27,383 bases of DNA from Gemmatimonadota bacterium (GCA_019348475.1 JAHWJJ010000002.1:1-27383); one strand, 5' to 3'; shown: positions 1 to 8,441, numbered from the stretch's first letter. Numbers and translations: made by a program. Notes: generated from the letters alone by a model not told the origin.

Positions 1-55
1 GGGTTTTTGGGGGAGGTGCGAGCCTGAGCGAGCGGAGGGGGCGCGGCGCGGAGCC
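1..55 (+). repeat. 55-bp direct repeat, copy 1
   Basis: This GC-rich stretch recurs at 151-205 with about six mismatches, in the same orientation. Both copies share the core GGGGGAGGTGCGAGCC followed by GCGAGCGGAGGGGGCGC. The unit period is 150 bp. It lies upstream of the glycosyltransferase gene and shows no coding pattern. It is probably a lineage-specific dispersed repeat; its function is unknown. Confidence 0.8.
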
Positions 56-150
56 ACGCGTTCGCGCGCAGTCCCCGAGCCGCGTCGGACCGCTCCACTC
101 AGCCAGCCGCCGTTGCGCCGACGCTGTGGGAGCTTTCCAACCTCCCGCAG

Positions 151-205
151 GGGTTATTGGGGGAGGTGCGAGCCCAGGCGAGCGGAGGGGGCGCCGCACG
201 GAGCC
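151..205 (+). repeat. 55-bp direct repeat, copy 2
   Basis: Second copy of the repeat at 1-55. It is preceded at 141-146 by CCTCCC, which could pair with GGGAGG inside the repeat (about 161-166) to make a small hairpin. It ends about 50 bases before the glycosyltransferase start, so it would lie in the promoter or leader of that gene if transcription starts locally. Confidence 0.8.
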
Positions 206-255
206 CGGGAAACCGGTGAAAGTGTGCTCGCGCCTCGGGGCGGGTCCATTCGGGG

Positions 256-1401
256 ATGCCGATGACGCGCCGGCTGCGCGTGCTGCACGTGGGCAAGTTC
301 TATCCGCCGCACCGCGGAGGGATGGAGAGCCACGTCCAGACGCTGGCCCGCGAGCTGAGCGCCGAGGTGGACGTAGAGGTGCTCGTCTCGAATGACGGGC
401 GGCAAACGGTTCGCGAAACGCTCGACGGCATGCCGGTCACCCGCATCGGCACCCTCGCGTCGTTCGCCTCCGCCTCCGTCAACCCGGGAATGGCGCGCGC
501 CATCCGCCAGGCCGCCGCGGACGTGGTGCACTTCCATCACCCCAATCCCACCGGCGTGCTGTCGTACCTGGCCAGCGGCCGCCGGGGACCGCTCGTGGTC
601 ACCTACCACAGCGACATCATCCGCCAGCGCGTGCTGGGGGCCGCGTTCGCGCCGGTGCTGCACCGCTTTCTGCGTGGGGCGCACGCCATCCTGGCCTCCT
701 CGCCGGACTACGCCGCCAGCTCGCCCGTGCTGCGCCGGCACGCCGAGCGGGTGCGCGTCATCCCCTTCGGCATCGACGCGGCCTCGTTCGAAAGGGCGGA
801 CGCGGAGGAGGTGGCGGAGATCCGCGCGCGGTACGGCCCCAGACTGGTGGTGGCGGCGGGTAGGCTGGTGTATTACAAGGGGTTTGACTACCTTGTCCGT
901 GCGATGGGAGCAGTGGACGGCCGCCTGGTGATCCTGGGCGACGGGCCCCTGCGCCGCGCGCTGCAGGCGCTGGCGGAGGAGCTGGGCGTGGGGCAGCGCG
1001 TCACCCTGGCCGGGGCGGTGCCGGAGCTGGCCCCCTGGTACCACGCCGCCGACGTGTTCGCGCTCCCCGCCGTGGCCCGCAGCGAGGCGTTCGGGCTGGT
1101 GCAGCTGGAGGCCATGGCCGCCGGCACGCCGGTGGTGAACACGCGGCTGGACAGCGGCGTCCCCTTCGTCAGCCGCGACGGGGAGACCGGAATCACCGTG
1201 CCCCCCGCGGACGCGGACGCCCTGGCGGCCGCGCTCCGCCGCCTGCTTAACGACGCGGCCCTGCGGCGGCGCCTGGGCGATGCGGCGCGCGAGCGGGTGC
1301 GCCGCGAGTTCAGCCTGGAGGGCATGGTGGCGGATACGCTGGCCGTCTACCGCGAAGCCGCGACCCCCGTGATGGACGTTTCCCGAAACCCGAGCCGATG
1401 A
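256..1401 (+). CDS. Glycosyltransferase family 4 protein
   Basis: The 381-residue protein looks like a retaining GT-B glycosyltransferase of family GT4, which transfers a sugar from a nucleotide-sugar donor during exopolysaccharide or capsule assembly at the inner membrane. The N-terminal domain opens with a beta strand and glycine-rich acceptor loop ([15 protein letters not shown], about 13-27). The C-terminal domain has [16 protein letters not shown], a DGPLR motif and the donor-binding [18 protein letters not shown] (about 277-294), which carries the two conserved glutamates. Length is normal. ATG at 256 is the longest start; the ATG six bases later (262) has better spacing to GGGGA at 251-255 and may be the true one. 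Its stop overlaps the next gene by four bases, indicating an operon with the fucose synthase. Donor and acceptor cannot be told from sequence. Confidence 0.93.
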   Translation: MPMTRRLRVLHVGKFYPPHRGGMESHVQTLARELSAEVDVEVLVSNDGRQTVRETLDGMPVTRIGTLASFASASVNPGMARAIRQAAADVVHFHHPNPTGVLSYLASGRRGPLVVTYHSDIIRQRVLGAAFAPVLHRFLRGAHAILASSPDYAASSPVLRRHAERVRVIPFGIDAASFERADAEEVAEIRARYGPRLVVAAGRLVYYKGFDYLVRAMGAVDGRLVILGDGPLRRALQALAEELGVGQRVTLAGAVPELAPWYHAADVFALPAVARSEAFGLVQLEAMAAGTPVVNTRLDSGVPFVSRDGETGITVPPADADALAAALRRLLNDAALRRRLGDAARERVRREFSLEGMVADTLAVYREAATPVMDVSRNPSR

Positions 1402-2399
1402 CCCCGAGCGACGGCCCCGAGGCATCCGGTCCCCCCACCCATCCCGAACGCGAAAGCAGCCCCGAGTTCTGGGCCGGCCGCCGCGTGCTCGTCACCGGCG
1501 GCGGCGGCTTTCTGGGCTCGCACCTGGTGGAGCGGCTGCAGTCGCTGGGCGCGGAGCCGTTCGTCCCCCGGCGGGTGGACTTCGACCTCACCCGGCAGGC
1601 GGACGTGGAGCGGCTGTACGCGGAGTCGCGCCCGGAGGTGGTGATGCACCTGGCCGCCGAGGTGGGCGGCATCGGCGCCAACCGCGCCAGCCCGGGCCGC
1701 TTCTTCTACGCCAACGCCATGATGGGCGTGATGATGATCGAAGAGGCGCGCCGGGCGGGGGTGGGGAAGTTCGTGCAGGTGGGGACGGTGTGCGCGTATC
1801 CCAAGTACACCCGCGTCCCCTTTCGCGAGGAAGACCTGTGGACCGGGTACCCGGAAGAAACCAACGCGCCGTACGGGATCGCAAAGAAGGCGCTGCTGGT
1901 GCAGCTGCAGGCGTACCGGCAGCAGTACGGGATGAACGGCATCTACCTGCTCCCCACCAACCTGTACGGCCCGCGCGACAACTTTGACCCGGCCACCAGC
2001 CACGTGATCCCCGCGCTCGTCCGGCGCATGGTGGAGGCGCGGCGGGACGGGGTGGCGGAGCTGCCCGTGTGGGGGACGGGGAACGCGTCGCGCGAGTTCC
2101 TGTACGTGGACGACGCCGCCCGGGCCCTGCTGCTGGCCGCCGAGCACTACGACGGCGCCGAGCCGGTCAACGTGGGAATCGGCAACGAGATCCGCATCGG
2201 CGACCTGGCGGGGCTCATCGCGCAGCTGGTGGGGTACGAGGGCCGGCTGGCGTTCGATCCCACGCAGCCCGACGGGCAGCCGCGCCGGTCGCTCGACACC
2301 CGCCGCGCCCGCGAGCTGTTCGGCTTCCGGGCGCGCGTGGGGATGCGCGAGGGGCTGCGCCGCACCGTAGACTGGTACGTGGGCAGCCACCCCGGATGA
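1398..2399 (+). CDS. fcl: GDP-L-fucose synthase
   Basis: This 333-residue short-chain dehydrogenase/reductase matches GDP-L-fucose synthase (WcaG/Fcl). That enzyme epimerises and reduces GDP-4-keto-6-deoxy-mannose to GDP-L-fucose with NADPH. The Rossmann motif is [12 protein letters not shown] (about 31-42), and [11 protein letters not shown] is a hallmark of the Fcl subfamily. The catalytic set is visible: the Ser/Cys region [10 protein letters not shown] and the Tyr-x3-Lys pair in [10 protein letters not shown] (about 159-163). NLYGPRDNF and [10 protein letters not shown] are also family signatures. A proline-rich extension of about 25 residues precedes the Rossmann strand; a later start is not obvious. 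It overlaps the glycosyltransferase by four bases (ATGA). It probably supplies fucose for the polymer made by this locus; the partner GDP-mannose 4,6-dehydratase is not in the window. Confidence 0.95.
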   Translation: MTPSDGPEASGPPTHPERESSPEFWAGRRVLVTGGGGFLGSHLVERLQSLGAEPFVPRRVDFDLTRQADVERLYAESRPEVVMHLAAEVGGIGANRASPGRFFYANAMMGVMMIEEARRAGVGKFVQVGTVCAYPKYTRVPFREEDLWTGYPEETNAPYGIAKKALLVQLQAYRQQYGMNGIYLLPTNLYGPRDNFDPATSHVIPALVRRMVEARRDGVAELPVWGTGNASREFLYVDDAARALLLAAEHYDGAEPVNVGIGNEIRIGDLAGLIAQLVGYEGRLAFDPTQPDGQPRRSLDTRRARELFGFRARVGMREGLRRTVDWYVGSHPG

Positions 2400-2439
2400 A
2401 CGGGCGCGCACCCGCGCGCCCACCCCTCTCTCCATCGCA

Positions 2440-4875
2440 GTGCCCTTGTCCGAGATCGTCCCCCGTCCACGCGACCCGCATCCCGACGCGGCCCCCCGCA
2501 CGCCGCCCCTGCCGCTGCTGCGCTCGCGCGCCGCCGACCCGGGCGTCGCGCAGCCGCCGGGCGAGGGGGTTCCCCTGCGCGAGTACCTGGCGGCGCTGCG
2601 GCGCCACCTGTGGCTGGTGCTGGCCGCCGTCCTGGTGTCCACCGGCATCGCCGCGTACCGCATGAGCCGCGAGCCGCCCCGCTACGCCGCCGCCAGCGCC
2701 GTGCAGCTGGTGAACCCGCGACAGGCGCTGGCGGGGGAGATCGGCACGGGGCGGACGGACCAGCTCCCCGGCTGGTACACCGACCCCATCCTTTCGCAGA
2801 TCCAGGTGCTGCGCAGCCGCGCCGTCGCGCAGCGGGTGGTGGACTCGCTGGGGCTGCGGCTCATGCCCGCGCCGGGATTTCCGTACGGGGACCTGGATTC
2901 CGTACGCGTCACCCCCGCCGCGCGCACCGGCGACACGGTGCACCTGACCTTTGCGCCGGGAATGGTGCGCGGAAGGCTGGGCACCGTCCGCGCCGAGGCG
3001 CCGTACGGCGCGCCGCTGGACCTGGGCGCGGCGTCGCTCACCTTTGCGCGCCGGCCGGAGGTGGCGTCCGCCCGCATGCACGTGGTGGACGAGCAGGGCG
3101 CCGTGATGTGGGTGATCGGGTCGATGAACCCGGCGCAGCGCCCCATGACCAACGTGCTCGACATCCAGTTCATCGCCAACGACCCGCACCTGGCGCAGCG
3201 CGCGGCCAACGCCGCCGCCGCCGCGTTCCAGGGCGTGTCCATGCGTTCGGCGCAGACCGAGTCGCGGCGGCGGCGGATGTTCGTCGAGGAGCAGCTGCGC
3301 ACGACGGATTCGCTGCTCCTGGCCGCGCTGCACCAGCTGAGCGCCTTCCGCAAGGGCGTGCGCTCCTTCAGCCCGCGTGAGAGCTTTCGCACCACCGAAG
3401 AGGGGCTCACCCAGTTCCGCCTGCAGCGGCAGGCGCTGCTGACGGAAAAGAGCATCTACGACCAGATGGGGCGGGTGCTCTCCACCGACCCCGGCCGCGA
3501 GGGGAGCGAGCAGATCGCGGCCCTGGCCGCCTCGCCCGAGGTGGCCAGCAACAGCGGCATCCTGGCGCTGTACAACCAGCTCATCCGCTACCAGACCGCC
3601 CGCGACAGCGCCACCACGGGGCGCTGGTCGCGCGCGGCGTCCAACCCCGACGTGCAGCAGCTGGACTCGCTGATCTCCACCTACCGCGGCCGCCTGGTGC
3701 GCGCCGTCCAGGCGCGCAGCGACGCGCTGTCGGCGCAGATCGGGGTGCTGGACCAGGTGATGGCCAGCGACGCGGCCTCCATCAGCGGCCTTCCCGACGC
3801 CGAGGCGGAGGAGATGCGCCTGTCGCGCGAGGTGGAGACGCTGCAGAAGATGGTGGACGACATGCGGCGCGAGCAGCAGGAGGCGCGCATCGACGAGGCG
3901 GTGGAGGCGGGGCAGGTGGAGATCGTGGACTGGGCCCTGGTCCCCGGCGGCCCGGTGGGGACGGGACGGAGGCGGCGCCTGCTGTTCGCCCTGCTGGTGG
4001 GGCTGATGATCGGCGGCGGGGGCGCGCTGGTGCTGGACCGGCTGAACACGGCCATCGTGCGGCGCGAAGACGCCGAGGCCATGCTGCACGTCCCCGTGAT
4101 CGCCGTCATCCCCCGCCTCGGCGAGCCGCTCCGGGCCACCCGCCGCCTGGACGTGCGCCGGCTGCTGCCGCGCCGCGACCGGGCGCCGGAGCAGGGGCTG
4201 GTGACGGTGAGCGAGATGCAGTCGGCGGGGTCGCAGGCGTATCGCAAGCTGCGCACGCACCTGATCTTTTCGCAGGGGGGGCAGCCCCCGCGCACCCTGA
4301 TGGTGACCAGCGCCTCGGCGTCGGAGGGGAAGACCACGGTCTGCGCCAACCTGGCCACCACCTTCGCGCAGCAGGGGCTGCGGGTGGTGCTCATCGACGG
4401 CGACATGCGGCGCCCGCGGCTGCACGGCCTGTTCGGGCAGGCGCGCTCGCCCGGGCTGAGCGAGCTGCTGGAAGGCGAGGCGCCGGTGGCGGAGGTGGTG
4501 CGCGAGACCTCGGTGCCGGGGCTGCATCTGGTGGCGGCGGGGCGGATGGTGCCCAACGTCTCGGAACTGCTGGGCGGCGCCTCCATGGGCCGCCTGATCC
4601 GGCAGCTGAACGCGGAGTACGACCTGGTGGTGGTCGACACCCCGCCGGTGCTGGCCGCCGCCGACGCCGAGATTTTGGGCGCCCAGGCCGACGCGGTGCT
4701 GGTGGTGGTGCGCGCGGGCAAGACCGAGCGCCAGAGCGCCCACTACGCCATGCAGCAGCTGCGCGCCGTGGGTGCGCAGATCGTGGGCGCCGTGCTCAAC
4801 GACCCGGACCAGAAGATCGCGGGGTACGGGAAATACGCGTACTACTACGACTACTATACGGAGACGACGGGGTGA
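2440..4875 (+). CDS. Wzc-like polysaccharide co-polymerase / tyrosine autokinase
   Basis: The 811-residue protein starts at GTG, 40 bases after the fucose synthase. It has the layout of bacterial BY-kinases that control chain length and export of capsule. There is a first membrane helix at about 57-73, a long periplasmic Wzz-type region with helical, coiled-coil-like stretches (about 280-490), and a second helix at about 514-531. The cytoplasmic kinase domain carries Walker A SASEGKTT (about 626-633), Walker A' VLIDGDMRRPR (about 651-661) and Walker B LVVVDTPPVL (about 728-737). The tail is a tyrosine cluster of seven Tyr within the last 16 residues, the usual autophosphorylation site. Kinase and co-polymerase are fused in one chain, as in Proteobacteria, rather than split as in Firmicutes. 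It is the last gene of the operon before a strong terminator. Confidence 0.94.
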   Translation: MPLSEIVPRPRDPHPDAAPRTPPLPLLRSRAADPGVAQPPGEGVPLREYLAALRRHLWLVLAAVLVSTGIAAYRMSREPPRYAAASAVQLVNPRQALAGEIGTGRTDQLPGWYTDPILSQIQVLRSRAVAQRVVDSLGLRLMPAPGFPYGDLDSVRVTPAARTGDTVHLTFAPGMVRGRLGTVRAEAPYGAPLDLGAASLTFARRPEVASARMHVVDEQGAVMWVIGSMNPAQRPMTNVLDIQFIANDPHLAQRAANAAAAAFQGVSMRSAQTESRRRRMFVEEQLRTTDSLLLAALHQLSAFRKGVRSFSPRESFRTTEEGLTQFRLQRQALLTEKSIYDQMGRVLSTDPGREGSEQIAALAASPEVASNSGILALYNQLIRYQTARDSATTGRWSRAASNPDVQQLDSLISTYRGRLVRAVQARSDALSAQIGVLDQVMASDAASISGLPDAEAEEMRLSREVETLQKMVDDMRREQQEARIDEAVEAGQVEIVDWALVPGGPVGTGRRRRLLFALLVGLMIGGGGALVLDRLNTAIVRREDAEAMLHVPVIAVIPRLGEPLRATRRLDVRRLLPRRDRAPEQGLVTVSEMQSAGSQAYRKLRTHLIFSQGGQPPRTLMVTSASASEGKTTVCANLATTFAQQGLRVVLIDGDMRRPRLHGLFGQARSPGLSELLEGEAPVAEVVRETSVPGLHLVAAGRMVPNVSELLGGASMGRLIRQLNAEYDLVVVDTPPVLAAADAEILGAQADAVLVVVRAGKTERQSAHYAMQQLRAVGAQIVGAVLNDPDQKIAGYGKYAYYYDYYTETTG

Positions 4876-4920
4876 TGCCGATCCGCTGACGCTCCCGAGT
4901 TCGCATCGGGACGAGCAACG

Positions 4921-4967
4921 AAAAAGATGAGGATGCGGTCAGAGTACCTCCGCGTCCTCATTTTTTT
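4921..4967 (+). terminator. Rho-independent terminator after the polysaccharide operon
   Basis: A 12-bp stem (4927-4938 with 4950-4961, one G-T wobble) encloses an 11-base loop and is followed by a run of seven T (4961-4967). An A-run at 4921-4925 precedes the stem, so the same hairpin could also end transcription of the minus-strand antitoxin remnant coming from the right. Confidence 0.92.
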
Positions 4968-5026
4968 GATTCGCGCCATTCACCAGGGACGTTCCTGCGG
5001 TGCCAGTACCCGCGCACCATCTCCAT
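4958..5026 (-). pseudogene. Possible C-terminal remnant of a RelE/ParE-type toxin
   Basis: Directly downstream of the antitoxin stop, in another frame, a 22-codon reading frame runs from ATG (5024-5026) to a TGA embedded in the terminator. The peptide includes YWHRRNVPGEW. This resembles the closing His-x-Arg-Arg-x-Pro-x-x-Trp segment seen in many RelE/ParE-family toxins, which usually follow Unstab_antitox genes. The remaining roughly 70 toxin codons are absent. I infer a deletion scar; chance resemblance is possible because the piece is very short. Confidence 0.35.
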
Positions 5027-5027
5027 C

Positions 5028-5377
5028 TCACCGGGGAAAGGTGGCCCGGATGCCGGCCATGACATCATCGAAGTCCAGCATCTCTTCCTCGCCACGCTGA
5101 TACGCCTTCCAGCGGCGGTGCGCCTCTTCCGCCCATGCCGCCTCCACGTCCGCTTCCCGGCGCGCGCGCAATTCGGCGATCAGTTCGTCGGCCTCGCCGC
5201 CCGACTCCATCGCGCGGCGATGTGCCTCCTCTTCGACCACCCCTTCATCCACGCTGTCCAGCAGCGTGTCGCAAGGTGCTGGCGGACGACGAAGGGCAGG
5301 CTCAACAGTTCCGACTCGAGCTTCTGAAGGTCCATCTGCCCGGATGTGGCGTTCAGCTTGCGCGCGGGGCTGCTCAT
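5028..5377 (-). pseudogene. Addiction-module antitoxin (Unstab_antitox-like), frameshifted
   Basis: Two overlapping minus-strand frames together spell one antitoxin of about 115 residues. The N-terminal part starts at 5377 (good ribosome site, GAGGAG a few bases upstream) and reads MDLQKLESELLSLPFVVRQ, then HLATR. The reading then moves to another frame for LDSVDEG and the typical ending WAEEAHRRWKAYQRGEEEML...RATFPR. The family pattern (LAxxLLxSLDE followed by a WxxExxRR segment and a short linker) appears if one base is restored near 5264. The C-terminal half alone could still be translated from the internal ATG at 5252. The gene is either broken by a one-base deletion or affected by a sequencing error. 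The normal partner toxin is missing apart from the scrap at 4958-5026, which supports real decay. Confidence 0.75.
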
Positions 5378-5465
5378 GTGCTCCTCACGGGTGCGGGTTG
5401 CTTTGGGAAGCTAATCACCTTCGCCGTACTCGCCCAGCGCCGGGAAAAAACCGTCAGCGCGTCGG

Positions 5466-5491
5466 GCCGGAACGGTGCGGTCCGTTCCGGC
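5466..5491. other. Perfect inverted repeat (10-bp arms, 6-base loop)
   Basis: The arms GCCGGAACGG (5466-5475) and CCGTTCCGGC (5482-5491) are exact reverse complements. The site lies in the divergent region between the antitoxin remnant and yebC, about 50 bases upstream of the yebC promoter. There is no T-run, so an operator or structured leader is more likely than a terminator. No regulator can be named. Confidence 0.7.
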
Positions 5492-5539
5492 AGGACGTGG
5501 ACCGCCATCGTGCGAAACGATCCGGCGCGTGCACGTGCG

Positions 5540-5568
5540 TTGAAGCAAGCTGCACGGGAGGATATATT
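5540..5568 (+). promoter_or_regulatory. Sigma-70 type promoter for yebC-ruvC-ruvA
   Basis: TTGAAG (5540-5545) and TATATT (5563-5568) are separated by exactly 17 bases, close to consensus and unusually AT-rich for this genome. Transcription would start near 5575, leaving a leader of about 57 bases before the yebC ATG, which has a GGAGGA ribosome site. Confidence 0.75.
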
Positions 5569-5631
5569 CCCCGTCTGCATTCTGAACGGACGATTTCGAC
5601 GCGCAAAAGCCCAGAATCCGGAGGAAGCCCG

Positions 5632-6375
5632 ATGGCGGGGCATAGCAAGTGGAAGCAGATCAAGCACAAGAAGGCGCTGACGGATTCCCGGCGCGCCGCG
5701 ACCTGGACCAAGAAGATCCGTGAGATCACCGTCGCGGCCAGGGAAGGGGGCGGCGACCCCGCGGGGAACCCGCGGCTGCGCCTGGCCATCGACAGCGCCA
5801 GGGCCGTCAACATGCCCAACGAGAACATCGACCGCGCCATCAAGAAGGGCACGGGCGAGCTGGAGGGCGTGAACTACGAGGAGATCACGTACGAGGCGTA
5901 CGGCCCGGCCGGCGTGGCCATCATGATCCAATCGCTGACGGACAACGGAAACCGCACGGTGGCCGACATCCGCCGCTGGCTGTCGCGCAACGGCGGCAAC
6001 CTGGGCACCACGGGCTCCGTGGCGTGGATGTTCGACCGGCGCGGGCAGATCACCATCGACGGCGACCGCTACGACGAGGAGACGGTGATGGAGGCGGCGC
6101 TGGAGGCGGGCGCGCTGGACGTGGAGAGCGGAGAGGGCACCCACACCGTCTACACCGAAGTCCCCGACTTTCACGCGGTGCAGGACGCGCTGCGGGCCGC
6201 CGGGATCGAGTGGGAAGACGCCGAGCTGGCGATGATCCCCAAGACCGAAGTGCGCGTGGAGGGCCCCGACGCCGAGCAGCTGGTCAAGCTGCTGGAGCTG
6301 CTGGAGGAGCTGGACGACGTGCAGCAGGTGTACACCAACGCCGACGTGGACACCGACAGCCTGGCCGAGGTCTGA
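5632..6375 (+). CDS. yebC: YebC/PmpR family protein
   Basis: The 247-residue protein begins MAGHSKWKQIKHKKALTDS, the diagnostic N-terminus of the YebC/TACO1 family. The family has been described both as transcription regulators and as ribosome-associated factors that relieve stalling at proline stretches. Other family signatures are NMPNENIDRAIKKGTGE, the GPxGVAxxxxxLTDNxNRT block and NGGNLGTTGSVAWMF. Length is normal. The ATG at 5632 has GGAGGA about seven bases upstream; the frame is open further upstream but that extension is non-family sequence. It lies two bases from ruvC, a neighbourhood conserved in many bacteria. Confidence 0.97.
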   Translation: MAGHSKWKQIKHKKALTDSRRAATWTKKIREITVAAREGGGDPAGNPRLRLAIDSARAVNMPNENIDRAIKKGTGELEGVNYEEITYEAYGPAGVAIMIQSLTDNGNRTVADIRRWLSRNGGNLGTTGSVAWMFDRRGQITIDGDRYDEETVMEAALEAGALDVESGEGTHTVYTEVPDFHAVQDALRAAGIEWEDAELAMIPKTEVRVEGPDAEQLVKLLELLEELDDVQQVYTNADVDTDSLAEV

Positions 6376-6377
6376 GC

Positions 6378-6980
6378 TTGCCCTCCGGCGCCGCGGGCCC
6401 CTCCGCCCCGGCCGGCCCCGCGGTCGGCGGCCCCGCCGGTGGCGTGGTGCTGGGGGTGGACCCCGGAACCGCCGTCACCGGCTACGGCGTCGTACGCCGC
6501 GCGGCGGACGGCGCCCTGTCGCTGCTGGAGTGCGGCGTCATCCGCACCGACGCGCGCGCGCCCCTTCCCGAACGCCTGCGCGACATCCACCTGGGCATCG
6601 TGGAGGTGATCGCGCGCGCGCGGCCCTCCACCATGGCGGTGGAAGGGGTGTTCTACGCCAAGAACGCCCGCACCAGCGTGGTGCTGGGCCACGCGCGCGG
6701 CGCCGTCCTCCTGGCGGCGGCGCTCCACGGCCTGCAGGTGGCCGAGTACCCGCCGGCGGAGGTGAAGTCCGCCGTGGTGGGCGCCGGGCGGGCCACCAAG
6801 GACCAGGTGGGGCTGATGGTGCAGCGCCTGCTCAGGCTGCGCGAAGTGCCCCGGCCCCACGACGCCGCGGACGGGGTGGCCATCGCCCTTACGCACTGCT
6901 TTCGCGGCTTTGGCCCCGCCGCCCCGTCTTCCCCGTTCAATCTGCGGCAGATGATCGAAAGAGCCGGAGGACGCCGTTGA
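6378..6980 (+). CDS. ruvC: Crossover junction endodeoxyribonuclease RuvC
   Basis: RuvC is the dimeric resolvase that nicks Holliday junctions in the RuvABC complex. The RNase H-like fold is clear: VLGVDPGTAVTGYGVV with the first catalytic Asp (about 28), MAVEGVFYAKN with Glu (about 89), and the C-terminal HDAADGVAIA with the two Asp of the metal site (about 162 and 165). The start is uncertain. TTG at 6378 has GAGG at a suitable distance and gives 200 residues with a 20-residue Gly/Ala/Pro-rich extension. GTG at 6444 would give a conventional N-terminus. The gene follows yebC by two bases and overlaps ruvA by four, so the three are co-transcribed. Confidence 0.95.
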   Translation: MPSGAAGPSAPAGPAVGGPAGGVVLGVDPGTAVTGYGVVRRAADGALSLLECGVIRTDARAPLPERLRDIHLGIVEVIARARPSTMAVEGVFYAKNARTSVVLGHARGAVLLAAALHGLQVAEYPPAEVKSAVVGAGRATKDQVGLMVQRLLRLREVPRPHDAADGVAIALTHCFRGFGPAAPSSPFNLRQMIERAGGRR

Positions 6981-7564
6981 TCTCGCGCGTGCGCGGCGAG
7001 CTGCTGGTGCGAGACCTGGAGCGGGTGGAGGTGATGACCTCCGGCGGCATCGGCTACGAGATCGCGATCCCCACCACGGTGTTCGAGCGGCTGCCGCGCC
7101 TGGGCGAGCAGGTCACCCTGCGCACCTACCACCTGGTGCGCGAAGACGCGGTGATGCTCTTCGGCTTTCTGGACGACACGGAGAAGACGGTCTTCATCCG
7201 CCTGCTCACCATCAACGGCGTCGGGCCGCGGCTGGCGCTGGCGATGCTCTCGTCGATGACGGCCGAGTCCGTGGTGCGCGCGGTGCGCGAGCGGAACGTG
7301 GCCGCGCTCACGGCGGTGAGCGGGGTGGGGAAGAAGACGGCGGAGCGGGTGGTGCTGGAGCTTACCGGAAAGCTGGACGACCTGGCCTTCGCCTCGTCCG
7401 CGCTGGGGCAGCGCGCCCCGGCGGCGGAGGAGGCCCTGCGCGCCCTCACCGCCCTGGGCGTCACCACGCCGGACGCGGACCGCGCCGTGCGCGCCGTGGT
7501 GCAGGAGAAGGGGAGCCTCTCCGCGCCGGAGCTGATCCGCGAAGCGCTGGCGCGGCTCAAGTAG
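6977..7564 (+). CDS. ruvA: Holliday junction branch-migration protein RuvA
   Basis: RuvA tetramers hold the four-way junction and load the RuvB motor. The 195-residue protein starts at TTG (6977), which overlaps the ruvC stop and has GGAGG six bases upstream. Domain I is an OB fold beginning ISRVRGELLVRDLERVEV with the GGIGYEI segment. Domain II carries two helix-hairpin-helix motifs (INGVGPRLALAMLSSM and VSGVGKKTAERVVLELTGKL) that contact DNA backbones. A linker leads to domain III (EEALRALTALGVTTPDADRAV), which binds RuvB. Length and domains are complete. Confidence 0.96.
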   Translation: MISRVRGELLVRDLERVEVMTSGGIGYEIAIPTTVFERLPRLGEQVTLRTYHLVREDAVMLFGFLDDTEKTVFIRLLTINGVGPRLALAMLSSMTAESVVRAVRERNVAALTAVSGVGKKTAERVVLELTGKLDDLAFASSALGQRAPAAEEALRALTALGVTTPDADRAVRAVVQEKGSLSAPELIREALARLK

Positions 7565-7585
7565 GTTGGCGGTTCGTGGGTCCAC

Positions 7586-7682
7586 CGCGGGCAGGGGCCC
7601 CCGCGCGCATGAGCGGGTAAACCCGCTGCTGGGAATGCGATAAGCCCCGTCTCCGCTCGCTGGCGCTCGCGGAACGGGGCTT
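7586..7682 (+). other. Cluster of stem-loops downstream of ruvA (possible repeat element)
   Basis: Three consecutive inverted repeats fill this intergenic stretch: CGCGGG with CCCGCG (about 7586-7604), AGCGGGT with ACCCGCT (7612-7627), and AAGCCCCGT with ACGGGGCTT (7642-7650 and 7674-7682), whose 23-base loop holds GCTCGCTGGCGCTCGC. None is followed by a T-run. It may act as an imperfect terminator for the ruvCA operon, or be a dispersed structured repeat of this lineage. No protein is evident. Confidence 0.5.
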
Positions 7683-7838
7683 CACCTGCTCGTCGGCCCG
7701 CGCCCGCGCCGTTCCTCACCGCCCGCGATGGATAACAGAGACGCGATCCGTTCCATCGAGCGGTTTCCTGCTGTTCATCGCTCGAAGGTTCTCCCGCCGG
7801 TCCCCGCCGAAACGTGTCCCAATGGAGGCCTCATCACC

Positions 7839-8441
7839 ATGGGTTTCCCAATCTCCCGGCCGCTCCTCATCCTTGCCGTCCTGCTCCCCGCGTCCGTGCA
7901 CGGGCAGGAGCCGCTCGCGGGCACCACGCTCGCGCCGCCCGCGCCCGCGGCCACTCAGGCGCGGGAGCCGCTCGGCGCACGTGAAGCGGACGGCGGCGCC
8001 GGCCCGTGGATCCTGACGCCGAAGCAGCACATTGCGATGGACGCGTTCTTCGGCGGGTCCCTGGGCTCGATGGGCGGCGGCCTGGTGGGGTTGCTGGCGG
8101 CGGAGGTCACATGCCCTGCGGGGGACCGCGGCCTCTTCAGCTGCGAGCGGCCGACGGTGCTTCCGGAGATCGGTTTCTCGCTCGGCGTGGGCCCGGGCGC
8201 GTACAGCGGCGCCCGAGGCGCCGCGGTGATCCAGGGCTGCGACCCCGCGGATGCGCGCCGCCGTGCCGGGCGCGGGGCGCTGCGCGGGCTGGTGGTGGGC
8301 CTCGCGCCACTGCTGGCGTTTCACCTGGCCGGCGGCCGGGAAGAGCGGGTGGAGTGGACGCTGGCGCTGGCGGGGTCGGGGTACCAGGTCGCGTCGGTGA
8401 CGCACGCGACGTGGGGCTGCCTGGACGCGATCACGCGGTAG
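7839..8441 (+). CDS. Secreted protein of unknown function
   Basis: I do not recognise a family. The 200-residue product begins with a clear signal peptide (about 1-22: basic start, hydrophobic core LLILAVLLPASV, likely cleavage after HG). An Ala/Pro-rich linker follows, then a glycine-rich hydrophobic stretch FFGGSLGSMGGGLVGLLAAE (about 68-87), a cysteine pair spaced by a short loop, and a second weakly hydrophobic region near LRGLVVGLAPLLAF. The end, SVTHATWGCLDAITR, looks well formed. The frame is open from 7728, but the ATG at 7839 gives the signal peptide and has GGAGG upstream. It sits between ruvA and ruvB in the same direction. An envelope role is plausible from the signal peptide only. 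Confidence 0.7.
   Translation: MGFPISRPLLILAVLLPASVHGQEPLAGTTLAPPAPAATQAREPLGAREADGGAGPWILTPKQHIAMDAFFGGSLGSMGGGLVGLLAAEVTCPAGDRGLFSCERPTVLPEIGFSLGVGPGAYSGARGAAVIQGCDPADARRRAGRGALRGLVVGLAPLLAFHLAGGREERVEWTLALAGSGYQVASVTHATWGCLDAITR

Noticed and set aside
2215..4743. 842-codon minus-strand open frame opposite the tyrosine kinase gene
   Set aside because: Shadow frame from high-GC codon structure; low-complexity Arg/His/Ala-rich translation without motifs, while the plus strand has a clear BY-kinase.
5266..5631. N-terminal extension of YebC in the same open frame
   Set aside because: The family N-terminus MAGHSKW starts at 5632 with its own ribosome site; upstream sequence contains the promoter and palindrome.
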